Shown here: in pieces, positions 25,701 to 36,360 of the stretch
Layout of the letters: each line of letters starts with the position of its first letter
How positions within the stretch are numbered: position 1 is the first letter of the stretch
Source of the DNA: Dallia pectoralis
Lineage: Eukaryota; Chordata; Actinopteri; Esociformes; Umbridae
Direction of reading: 5' to 3'
Assembly: GCA_029465975.1 (NCBI GenBank)
Contig: CM055739.1
Coordinates: 11,251,513-11,315,512 of the forward strand
DNA length: 64,000 nt
Translations under genes and position numbers: made by a program
Notes under the pieces: generated by a model
Databases searched by the model: none
Seen by the model: only the letters and a program-made list of their open reading frames with translations
What the model was told of the DNA's origin: nothing

Positions 25701-28030
25701 GGGACCCCACTGGTGAGTTGTCTTGTGTTTGTGTTTTTGTATGACAGCTCGTTTGGAAATGCTTGGCAATGAGAGTTTGTACAGCATTGTATGATATTGG
25801 GAGGTATTCCCTGTCAGTAGTGCTGGCAAGTTGTTCTCTGTGGGGGTGAAGTACTGGCAAGTTGTTCTCTGTGGGGGTGAAGTACTGGCAAGTTGTTCTC
25901 TGTGGGGGTGAAGTACTGGCAAGTTGTTCTCTGTGGGGGTGAAGTACTGGCAAGTTGTTCTCTGTGGGGGTGAAGTACTGGCAAGTTGATCTCTGTCGGG
26001 GTGTCAGTACTGGCAAGAATGTTCTCTGTACACTTAATACTCGATATTAAACAGATTATTTTTACGGGAAATTTTCACTACAGTGGGTTATTCATGTTCT
26101 GCAATGAACATTACCCTGAGATAATATCCTAATTTCCTCCACGTCTAGTAGTCCCCTGGTATTTAACATCTAATCTGCTGTGCTGATGGGGTTCTGGCTC
26201 ACATACACACAACATGTAATGGAGAGAGAGAACTTTAATGCCTAAGATAATACATTTTAATGCGGCAACTTCTTCTAAATCCATTATCTTTTCGTCTCCA
26301 GCGGAGGTTGGGGAAGCGGCGCTGGTCAGAGACATCCTGTATGTCTTCCAGGGAATTGACGGCAAGTTCATTAAGATGAGCAACACAGAGAACTGCTACA
26401 AGATCGACTCCAAGGTGACTTGTAGTTTCACTCGTACCTGAGCAACGTCCATGTTTGAGTAACTGCTTGTGCCCGCTTGTTCCGGGGAATGTTTCCCTGA
26501 CAAATGTAAAAAAAAAACAAATGACAACGTAAGATGTTTGACCTGAGCTACCTCTGTGACTAGGTAATGGTGAGATGCATTGTGTATATTGACAGTGCTG
26601 TACCTGCATGCATTCTTGCCAGGCCATTTATTGACCGAGTCCTTTGTTTTGGCTGCTGCTAACTTGCTGACTGACTGGCAGCGTTTCAAATTCGACTGTA
26701 GCGCTCGTGTCATCGATGATCTATTGCGAGACGGGTAAAAAAGACCAACAGATCAATGGTCGGCTATTTGACTTCCATTTATAACAGTGACGAATCTGGC
26801 GTGGCCTTCTGTCTGATATTTCCACACATGATGTTGTCTCTGTCTTAGCGATGCTTCTTCTCAGGGTTACATATATAGCCGTCTAGGCGCTAGCGTAGGA
26901 GCATTGTACGGTATGGAAACAGCGCTCATGCCAAATCTGGCCCTCAGTGATGGTTCCCAAGGTCTTATGGAAGAAACAGTCCAGGGGCCTAATCAGACAC
27001 GAACAGTTTCTGGAAATCTGAACATGAATGAACAATTATTACAGATGAGTTTGTACGTTTATTATTCCATCTAAAGAAGACCCGGTAGACCCCAGTCAGC
27101 AGACAGACAGACTATATGCTGTTTAGGGTCCACTCCAGGCTTCTTGCCGTAAGACTTTTAGCTTCCACATCCATGTCTACCCTTCTGACAACCTGTTTAA
27201 AAGGCTCGTTAAATTCTTAACAACCTGGCGCGTAAAGGATGAAACTGGGATTTAAAGGATGTTCCGGTTTGGCCTTGGGCTTCAATACTATTACTTCCTG
27301 CATGTGTGATGTTTCTGAGCCCAAGAGAAGAGCTGCACTTCCTTCTCTGTGTTTCGTGTGAACTTTTATGGATTGAGGCATTTACTAATTGGTAGACTGG
27401 CATCTGGAATGGCTTTTTTCTCCCCCGGATTAGATGAAGATTCGCTATCGCCAGTGTTTCGTCTTCAGACGACCTATTCAGGTGTCATTGAGCCTGTGTG
27501 TGACGGTTGTTCCTCCCTGTCTTCATCCCCAGGTGGCGCTGTGTAGGTCTCTGAGGGACACCAGCAGCCGATTGGCCGAGCTGGGCTGGCTGCACAACAA
27601 GATCAGGAAGTACACGGACTCGCGCTGCCTGGACCGGGCCTTTGGATTGGTGGGACAGAGTTTCTGTGCCTCGCTGCATCAGGAACTGAAAGAATACTAC
27701 AGACTGCTGTCAGTGCTGCACTCTCAGGTAACAGACACACATTCCCACGTTGTACCGACTCCTTCGAGTCAATATTTGGGGTTCATAGAACTGCACATGG
27801 TGTGTTTCAGCTCCAGGTGGAGGAGGACCAGGGGGTGAACCTGGGGGTGGAGAGCAGTCTGACCCTGAGACGCCTCCTAGTCTGGACCTACGACCCCAAG
27901 GTCCGCCTCAAAACCCTGGCCGCCCTCGTCGACTTCTGCCATGGTCTGTTTGATTGTCTCCTTATTGGGACTGGGGTCGTTTGGGTGTCCTGGTTCTTTT
28001 GAGTGACTGTGTGTGTGTCGTGTGTGTGTG

Positions 28031-28073
<43 letters not shown>

Positions 28074-31000
28074 GTGTGTGTGTGTGTCGTGTGTGTGTGT
28101 CGTGTGTGTGTGTGTCGTGTGTGTGTGCGTGCGTGCGTGTGCGTGCGTGCGTGCGTGCGCGCGCGCGCAGGGAGGAAGGGTGGTGAGTTGGCATCAGCGG
28201 TCCATGCCTACGGTAAAACAGGAGACCCTCAGATGAGAGCTCTGGTGCAGCACATTCTCAGCCTGGTGTCCCATCCCATCCTCAACTTCCTGTACCGCTG
28301 GATCTACGACGGCGAGCTGGAGGACACCTACCATGAGGTGACACACACACACACACGGCATATAATACAACACACACTGTACAATGTAACACACACACTT
28401 TGATTAGATTGTCAGAGGTCGGTCGTTAATTGGTTTCCGTACCGGAGGGGGCGATGAGGGCCTCCCGGATGAGGATGGATGAGAGGACAGTAATGGAGAA
28501 CTGAGTGATGGTCATCCCTCCTCTCCTCGTCTCTCCCTGGACCCAGCATCTATCTTCCTGCCCTCGGCCACGAAAGTGCAGTGGAAGACCGTTAATCTAC
28601 TCCTAATGCACAGGTCTACTGCTCAATGACCCCCTCAGGACTGCGCCTCTTAGGGCTCCGCCTCTTAGGGCTCCGCCTCGTAGGGCTCCGCCTCGTAGGG
28701 CTCCGCCTCTTAGGGCTCCGCCTCTTAGGGCTCCGCCTCGTAGGGCTCCGCCTCGTAGGGCTCCGCCTCGTAGGGCTCCGCCTCGTAGGGCTCCGCCTCG
28801 TAGGGCTCCGCCTCTCAGGGCTCCGCCTCTCAGGGCTCCGCCTCTCAGGGCTCCGCCTCTCAGGGCTCCGCCTCTCAGGGCTCCGCCTCTCAGGGCTCCG
28901 CCTCTCAGGGCTCCGCCTCTCAGGGCTCCGCCTCTCAGGGCTCCGCCTCTCAGGGCTCCGCCTCTCAGGGCTCCGCCTGGGACTGAGTGCTGACCGTGTG
29001 GTTGCGGAGAACGGCTGAGTTGTGGCAGCCTTCAAAACTAACCACGGGGCTATTTTGAGAAGAGTCCACTTTATTTAAGGCCAGTGTATTGACCCGGTCT
29101 GCAGCAGGGCTAAGTGATAGCTGGGGAGATTTCCCAGCACAGGTGAATGAGGTGACGACTGCAGCTTACAGGCACTTCTGTCAAATAACCTGGAAGTTAT
29201 GTTGGACCTTGAACACTCCACGTGTCCTCTGGCTCCTTTTATCTCTATGCATTTTGGCCTAAAGGGCTATCACTCTATGAAGCTCCTAAACAATTACATT
29301 CTGTTTCATTTGTATGACTTTTTATTATGATGGTAGTGATGATGATGATGATGATGGTAGTGATGATGATGATGATGATGATGATGGGAGTGATGATGAT
29401 GGTAGTAATGATGATGATGGGAGTAATGATGATGATGATGATGGGAGTGATGATGATGATGATGATGGTAGTAATGATGATGATGATGATGGGAGTGATG
29501 ATGATGATGATGATGATGGTAGTAATGATGATGGTAGTAATGATGATGATGATGATGGGAGTGATGATGATGATGGTAGTGATGATGATGATGATGATGG
29601 TAGTAATGATGATGATGATGATGGGAGTGATGATGATGATGATGGTAGTAATGATGATGATGATGATGGTAGTAATGATGATGATGATGATGGGAGTGAT
29701 GATGATGATGGTAGTGATGATGATGATGATGATGGGAGTGATGATGATGATGATGACAATGAGAGTGATTCTTCTCCCTCTAGTTCTTCGTGGCGTCTGA
29801 CCCCACGGTGAAGACCGACCGACTTTGGCATGACAAGTACTCACTGAGGAAGTCCATGATCCCCACCTTCATCACCATGGACCAGGCCCGAAAGGTTCCC
29901 GCACACGTTTACTATAATGCCCTGTACCCTAATAGCCCAAACCCTAAACCCCACACTGATGTTTGACCTAAATCCATCACTTAAGCCAAAAACTGCCTTT
30001 TCAAATTGGAGACACAAAACATTTCCCCAGTACATTTTTTGTTATTTCTCCCCGTTTGGTGAAACAGTCCGTATTTATATTGTTACTGAAGAACGCTTAA
30101 TTCTATTGTTTTTTACCGTTACGATGTCCGTCTTGTTGTAGGTTCTACTAATTGGGAAGTCAATTAACTTCCTACATCAGGTGTGCCATGACAGAACCTC
30201 ACCTGGAAAAATCCTTCCGGCCTCCAAGTCTGTAGATTCCCCTAAAGATGGTAGGATATCTGCTCCCTCACGGACCACAACACAGTGAAAGAGGCTTGTC
30301 CGTGCATAACTCCACACACTATTGGTGTGTAGTATGTTTAAGTGTGGTTTCAGGCCGTCATACCATGGCTTTAGAGTAGGCACGGTGCATTGCAGGGTAA
30401 ACTGGGAACATTTACATTTACATTTTGCGCATTTAGCAGACGCTCTTGTGCAGAGCGACTTACAATAAGTGCAGGCATTTCACATACAGCTAAAACACAC
30501 ATCAAAAAGGCAATAAGTACATTGTTCCTGGGTGGGAACCTACGCAATTAGAACAGGACCATTCTATGTTGTCATGTCTGTGGTGTATAGTCGTATAGCT
30601 TTCAGTCAATCATCAGTGACATGTTATATCCCTTGTGTGTCTGTATTAAGGAGGCAGTGTATTAAGGAGGCATTCACATGGCCAAACAAGTGTTGTGTGT
30701 AGGAAGTTTGATGCCAGAGATGTATTGATCTGTTGAAGATGTTCCTCTGCTCTGTCGACACGCTGGAGTCCTCATCTTCTGGGACACTGATCAGTGCTGT
30801 TACCTGTCCTTCTCTAGTGTCCTCCTCTGGGACACTGATCAGTGCTGTTACCTGTCATTCTCTAGTGTCCTCCTCTGGGACACTGATCAGTGCTGTTACC
30901 TGTCATTCTCTAGTGTCCTCCTCTGGGACACGGATGGCAGACAGGATAGTAGGAGACAGGGTATTTTAACCTTTATTACATCTCAAATGGCTCCCATTCC

Positions 31001-31440
31001 CCCATTCTATTACTTCTGACCCGTCTAATGGGCCCTGTTAGTAGCACTATAAAGACAATGGGTTGCTGTTTAAGCTGCTGTGTCTTGAGTTAGATATAGA
31101 TTATTCTACAGTGTTCTGGAGACCACAACCCCACCTCTCCCCCACAATCCCACCTCTCTCACCTAAACCCCACCTCTCTTCCCAGCCGCAGAGCTGTTGT
31201 CCGACCTGGAGGGGGCGTTCCAGGGGAAGATCGACGCAGCCTATTTTGAGACAAGCAAGTACCTGCTGAACGTTCTCAATCAGAACTATCTCCTGCTGGA
31301 ACACCTACAGGCCATGAGGAGATATCTTCTGCTGGGCCAGGGTGACTTCATACGCCACTTGATGGACCTGCTCAAGTAAGTGAACCAATGTCACACACAC
31401 ACACACACACACACGGATTGGTACATACACACACAGACGG

Positions 31441-31476
<36 letters not shown>

Positions 31477-34400
31477 ATTGGTACATACACACACAGACTG
31501 GTACATACACACACAGACTGGTACATCTATACACACACAGACTGGTACACACACACACAGACTGGTACACACACACACAGACTGGTACACACACACACTG
31601 GTACACACACACACAGACTGGTACACACACACACAGACTGGTACACACACACACACACACACACACAGACTGGTATACACACACACACACACACACACAC
31701 AGACTGGTACACACACACAAAGACTGGTACACACACACACAGACTGGTACACACACACACAGACTGGTACACACACACACAGACTGGTACACACACACAC
31801 AGACTGGTACACACACACACAGACTGGTACACACACACACACACACACACAGACTGGTATACACACACACACACACACAGACTGGTACACACACACACAC
31901 AGACTGGTACACACACACACACAGACTGGTACACACACACAGACTGGTACACAGATGGGTATAAATATATACACACGCACACGCGCCACACTATAATGTA
32001 TTACAAGTTGTTTCTGTCCCCTCAGACCAGAGCTGGCCCGTCCAGCTACCACTCTCTACCAGCACAACCTGACGGGTATCCTGGAGACCGCGGTTAGGGC
32101 TACCAACGCCCAGTATGATAACGCAGAGGTCCTCAAGAGACTGGACGTCCGTCTGCTGGAGGTACGCCGTTAGGCTTTAGGGTTCAACCCTGGCTCCAGA
32201 CAGTGTGGGCCCACGGAGCTAAAGTCTTATCTTTTATCTTCCCTGGGCTCCTAGGTTTCTCCCGGGGACACAGGCTGGGACGTGTTCAGTCTGGACTACC
32301 ATGTAGAGGGGCCTATCGCCACGGTAACCACACCGACCACATACACACACTGTCTTCCTTATGGCACCATCTCCGTCACTAGATATAAAAATAACCATAT
32401 TATTGTAAGGTTTGTTTTTCAATTGAATTGTTCACGTTTTAAGTAGAGCCCGACCGATATATCGGCCGGCCGATATGAGCTAATTGCATTTAAATCGGCA
32501 TCGGCGTTTATAACGGCCGATGAAACATGAGAAACATGCGTCACTCATGTTATGAGTGTTCTAGTTTTCGGGCTCTAGTTTTAAGTCACACTAATGGTGG
32601 AAAAAGTTCTGACATGATTTGTCTTTGTCTCGTTTTGTCACATCACATAAACTTGCCAGGGTTGTGTAGACTTCATATCCACTGTGTATGTATATATCAC
32701 ATCCACAGGACCTACTGTTAGTGCCCTGTACTTACATACTTGCTTTTCTGAGTTCAACTATTATATCATGTCTGTGCTCATCTTCTGACACAGCCCACCT
32801 CAATCTGAAGGCAAGTACCAGCTGGTGACTGCTGGGCGAAGCCAAACAAAACCTCTGTCTCCTTTTCCCCCGTCTGTTTTTGTCTGTCGTCTCTGTCAGG
32901 TGTTCACACGGGAGTGCATGAACCACTATCTGCGGGTCTTCAACTTCCTCTGGCGGGCCAAGCGAATGGAGTACATCCTCACAGACATCTGGAAGGGACA
33001 GATGTGTAACGCCAAGCTGCTCAAGAGCATGCCAGGTGAGGGGCGTGCACGAAGACAACGCTGTAGTTACCTCTGTTAGCCAGCAGGGGGAGACAGTGCT
33101 TCAGAACAGTCAACCGTGGTGACAGGCCTGTTGTTGTGTTGCAGAGCTGTCTGGTGTCCTTCACCAGTGTCACATCCTGGCCTCTGAGATGGTTCACTTC
33201 ATCCACCAGATGCAGTATTACATCACCTTTGAGGTCAGTGTGGCATCTTTCATTATTTAACAGACGACAGATGGGTTCACCTAGACACTCCTTTCTCTGT
33301 GACTTTCAGACTTTTAGCTATATTCTGCTCTTTTTCAAGTTGTGTGTTTGTCTGTCTCTCTGTGTGTGTGTGTGCAGGTACTGGAGTGTTGCTGCGACGA
33401 GCTTTGGAACAAGGTGGAGAAGGCCCAGGATCTAGATCACATTATTGCAGCCCACGAGGAGTTCCTAGACTCTGTCATCTCCCGTTGCCTTCTGGACAGC
33501 AACAGCAGGGTGGGACACAAACAACCACACACACACACGGACACACACACTTTAACAAACACACGCGTTGACGGGTTCTCCTTTCCCCGTCCCCAGTCGC
33601 TGTTGAACCAGCTGAGGGCCATCTTCGACCAGATCATCGAGTTCCAGAATGCCCAGGACTCTCTGTACCGCTCTGCTCTGGAGGAGCTCACACTGAGGCT
33701 GCAGTTTGAGGAGCGCAAGAAACAGAAGTCAGCTGAGGTATGGTGACCAGGGGCGGAGCCATGTCACGCCCGGGGCTGAAGGGTCCCACCTCGTTGTCAC
33801 CGTTGGAACTGCTCTCATCAAGTGCACTGTTATGGATCGCGTTTTCACTCGGATTGCATTTTGGCAAATGTATATAAACGACTCCGTAGGTTATGGACTG
33901 TGTCGGTACAGGGGCTTGTTCGCTCAATATCCTAAACCTATTTGGCAGTGAGACGATGTCTTGCTGTTGTTGAATGTTTTCATTATCTTCTAATGACGTC
34001 CTCGTGCATATTACTGTCTGCGGGTCACCTCATTTCAAATTGGGTCGATAAGAATGTACAGAAATATGCATTCCGTTTTATTTCATTTTTAAGTGCCTCC
34101 GAGTCCAGAGTCATGATTTTCTTTGGAACGTGGCCACGGGCCGACTTGGGTTCCCTCCTAATGGCTGGGTGATTGTTGTCCGTCTTTATCGATCTGACGG
34201 CATCGCACACAACAGCAGTGTTGTAAAAACAAAACCAGCCTCCGCTCTGCCAAGTTTCTCTTTTAATAGCTTGCGTCTAAGACTGGTTACGGGCCATAAG
34301 AGGTTCTGGAGTGACAGAGCTGTTTGTAGGCGAGGGAGACTATTGGCTTTCACATCAGTCATTAGAAACATTTTGTTCAGAGTAATTATCCTGAAGGACA

Positions 34401-34975
34401 GGACTCTGAAGGTCAATTGTCCATAAGAAGGATGATGGGTGTCGTAGAACCGATGGATCAAGCCGTGCAGAGAACGATGTGTGACCAGTGCCGAGTGCAG
34501 AGATGGCATTCGTGCCAGCGACGTGGTTTGCTGTTAAACAACATCTCGTGTGACCTTTGACACTGTGTCTGTGTGCTTAGGGTGAGTGGGGCGTGACTGC
34601 TGAACAGGAGGTCGAGGAGAACCGGAGGATCCAAGAGTTCAAGGAGACCATACCAAAAATGCGCTCTCAGTTACGAATACTTACGCACTTTTACCAGGTT
34701 GGGCTCTTTTGCATTTTACTTTCCCGGCTGCTACCGGGTCTTCCAGGGGAACATTTTGGTGCTTGCGATGCTGTTGACTCTAAAGTATCTGGGTTTTCTT
34801 GTGCTTTCTTCAGGGCATAGTACAGCAGTTCTTGGTGCTGATCATGACCAGTCCAGATGAAAGCCTGCGATTCCTCAGCTTCAGGCTGGACTTCAACGAA
34901 CACTATCGGGCCAGGGACCCACGTCTGAGGGCCTCGTTGGGGGCCACCAGGAGCCGACGGTCCTCCAACATCTGA
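22705..34975 (+). CDS. tubgcp3: gamma-tubulin complex component 3 (GCP3), complete, 21 coding exons
   Basis: Exons: 22705-22780, 23657-23764, 24243-24310, 24410-24484, 24695-24900, 25555-25712, 26302-26414, 27533-27727, 27811-27943, 28171-28337, 29784-29894, 30142-30250, 31186-31375, 32026-32161, 32255-32323, 32900-33035, 33145-33233, 33378-33509, 33597-33737, 34581-34697, 34814-34975. They total 2691 nt (896 codons plus TGA); all phases agree and every intron is GT-AG. Human GCP3 has 907 residues and matches collinearly from M-A-T-x-D-Q-K-S-P-N to the Arg-Arg-Ser-Ser end. The N-terminal helical region (about 1-110) is the part known to bind MZT1. A Ser/Pro-rich linker follows (about 110-230), then the GRIP1 domain (about 231-530, starting A-A-L-V-R-D-I-L-Y-V-F-Q-G) and the GRIP2 gamma-tubulin-binding domain (about 530-880, with T-L-Y-Q-H-N-L-T-G-I-L-E and F-T-R-E-C-M). 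GCP3 pairs with GCP2 in the gamma-tubulin small complex, which nucleates microtubules at centrosomes. Oddities: weak donor GTTCCC after exon 11, and the unusual intron 9 described separately. Confidence 0.97.
24904..25080 (+). mobile_element. decayed dispersed repeat in tubgcp3 intron 5
   Basis: 'caatcaatcgaatgcg', then 'cacatcagcagttgtcaca', 'aagtgctttt' and 'acacccagcc' resemble a very common fish dispersed repeat (…tcaatcaaatgtatttataaagccc… gatgtcacaaagtgct… aaacccagcc…) that I know from salmonid sequence. The family name and borders are uncertain. Confidence 0.55.
25819..26012. repeat. 31-bp minisatellite in tubgcp3 intron 6, about 6 copies
   Basis: Unit 'gtactggcaagttgttctct' plus 'gtgggggtgaa', nearly identical until the last copy. 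Confidence 0.95.
28007..28168 (+). repeat. adenine-free TG/CG tract forming the 3' part of tubgcp3 intron 9
   Basis: (TG)n with TCG interruptions passes into (TGCG)n and finally (CG)4 immediately before the CAG acceptor of exon 10 (28171). The 162 nt contain no adenine, so there is no AG before the true acceptor. There is no polypyrimidine tract. The last adenine before the tract is at 28006 in 'gtgact', a plausible distant branch point. Alternating purine-pyrimidine with a CG core is prone to form Z-DNA. Confidence 0.93.
28636..28978. repeat. 15-bp GC-rich minisatellite in tubgcp3 intron 10, about 23 copies
   Basis: Unit 'tagggctccgcctct' and variants. Left copies carry CTTAG or CGTAG; the right half (about 28806-28975) is uniformly CTCAG, giving two distinct blocks. 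Five-residue repeating frames on both strands (for example S-P-E-R-R on the minus strand) are artefacts of the 15-bp unit. Confidence 0.95.
29329..29755. repeat. (GAT)n array with GGTAGT/GGGAGT punctuation in tubgcp3 intron 10
   Basis: Runs of four to seven GAT units are broken by 'ggtagt' or 'gggagt' in a semi-regular pattern (larger period about 24-36 bp). The array ends about 28 bp before the exon 11 acceptor at 29783. Open frames for poly-Asp, poly-Met and poly-Ser/Ile are artefacts. Confidence 0.96.
30407..30480 (-). mobile_element. SINE tail fragment (V-SINE-like) in tubgcp3 intron 12
   Basis: 'catttacatttacattttgc' then 'gcatttagcagacgctcttg' and 'cagagcgacttacaat' matches a motif shared by many fish tRNA-derived SINEs, here in reverse orientation. 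No tRNA-like head is present at this site. Confidence 0.7.
30768..30935. repeat. 48-bp minisatellite in tubgcp3 intron 12, about 3.5 copies
   Basis: 'gggacactgatcagtgctgt' recurs at 30781, 30829 and 30877 (period 48). A fourth, truncated copy ends in 'gggacacggatgg'. Confidence 0.93.
31391..31965. repeat. (CA)n array punctuated by CAGACTGGTA in tubgcp3 intron 13
   Basis: About 25 modules of 'cacacacagactggtaca' with CA runs of variable length; the typical period is 20 bp. The many Thr-His and Cys-Val frames are artefacts. Confidence 0.96.
32444..32577. mobile_element. 134-bp hAT-type MITE in tubgcp3 intron 15
   Basis: The termini are inverted: left 'tagagcccgacc', right '...tcgggctcta'. The 8 bp on each side are identical, 'gttttaag' at 32436-32443 and at 32578-32585. 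This is the 8-bp target duplication typical of hAT transposons. The interior ('gatatatcggccggccgata') is palindromic and shows no coding capacity, so this is a non-autonomous miniature element. Confidence 0.88.
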
Positions 34976-35062
34976 CCTGGTCTGACCACTGTGTCAGACC
35001 ATGTAGAATTCTGCCTGGCTATGTTTTTTATGACTTGAAGATGATATTGGAGTCAAATGGCG

Positions 35063-35270
35063 TTATGACATCACAAAAGGGCTCAACATAATCTGGCGTT
35101 ATGACATCACAAAAGAACCCAACATAATGTGGAATAATAACATCACAAAAGGGTCTGATATAATCTGCTGTTATGACATCACAAAAGGCTCCACCATAAT
35201 CTCGCATTATGACATCACAAGAGAGCCCAACATAATCGGGCATTATGACATCACATTGGAACCATACTGG
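35063..35270. repeat. 36-bp repeat in the tubgcp3 3' UTR, about 6 copies
   Basis: Each unit has 'gttatgacatcacaaaaggg' followed by a variable 'ctcaacataatctggc'. The 'tgacatca' core is conserved in all copies while the rest varies. Confidence 0.9.
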
Positions 35271-36342
35271 CCATTGACATCCCAGAACACCCTGACCGAT
35301 TTATGGTATAAAGAGTAAGATTGGATGGATAAGATGATATGATGACATTGTAAAGTGGTAACCTCAGATTCTGTCCGCCCTTGCGTTTTAACACCCCAGG
35401 TCAAATAGGGCAAAATGGGATTCCTTTTATATTCACATTAACAAACAAACAGTGATTAGAAACACAGCCTTTTCCCACAGTGCCATTCATCAAAAGACTC
35501 CCATACAAACAAGCTTCCTGAAATCAACACACACGTCCATTTTTTCAAGGCTTTCCCATTACTCAGCAGTTTTCAATGTGTTATAATTTTTTTATTTCTC
35601 TGATCCAGCAGTGCATCAACCATTTCAGATGCCTGCTCGGCATTGTAATTGTAGTTCAGGTTGTACATTTAATAATTAAACAATAATGTTGATTTTGTTT
35701 TAACCTCTTTGTTTGTTTACCTGGTGTGTGTGTGAATATTATACTTCTTTTTTTACTGATGTTTTGTTTTTCATACCAGTGTCTTAATGTCTGCGTTGTA
35801 TTTATAACTGTTGATAAACACTGTTATTGCTGTTTATAACAATTGTATGAAGGCACCAACACAGCTCATTTTCGCCTCTCAAAAGAGATTGATAAACGTT
35901 ATCTGTAGGGCCACGCTACAGTCTGACCGAGGTTTTGTGGCCTGATTGTTTTGTATATTTTTAAGTGTTTCTAATGGGTTCCCATGCAGGCTCTGCCCCG
36001 AGTTCTGCATATAAAACCCACATGTCCAACCAGCTCAATTCCCTGATATGACCCCTTTGTCCAACGAAGCAGATTAAGGACAGTTGACAAGGAAGCCACA
36101 CTGAATGTGTGTAATTGCACCATATTCTTTAAACATAATGGGGCCTGTTTGAGATCGAGGTTCGCCTATAGTTGTTTCGACCTCTCCAAAGAGGTACCGG
36201 TCTCTCTGTTTGAGACCCAGCAGGTAAACCTGTCTCTCTCAATGCGAGACCTTGGCTTTACCCTGTAAATCAGTAACATTGTACAGCACAGATGTATTAT
36301 AATGAAATACAATGGAAGTGAACATCCTCTCATCTCTTAAAT

Positions 36343-36348
36343 AATAAA
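36343..36348 (+). terminator. candidate tubgcp3 polyadenylation signal
   Basis: A canonical AATAAA lies 1.37 kb after the stop codon, followed by a T-rich stretch ('actttttaaatagtttcttg'). It is the first canonical hexamer I noticed in a suitable context; use is not proven. Confidence 0.4.
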
Positions 36349-36360
36349 ATACTTTTTAAA

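Larger units (their letters stand above)
34976..36360 (+). other. tubgcp3 3' untranslated region (end inferred)
   Basis: The sequence after the TGA at 34973-34975 contains a 36-bp repeat (35063-35270), then AT-rich sequence to an AATAAA at 36343-36348. No further exon is expected. The exact end cannot be fixed from sequence alone. Confidence 0.5.

Noticed and set aside
28616..29035. SPERR-repeat frame resembling an arginine/serine-rich protein
   Set aside because: It is a 15-bp intronic minisatellite read on the strand opposite tubgcp3.
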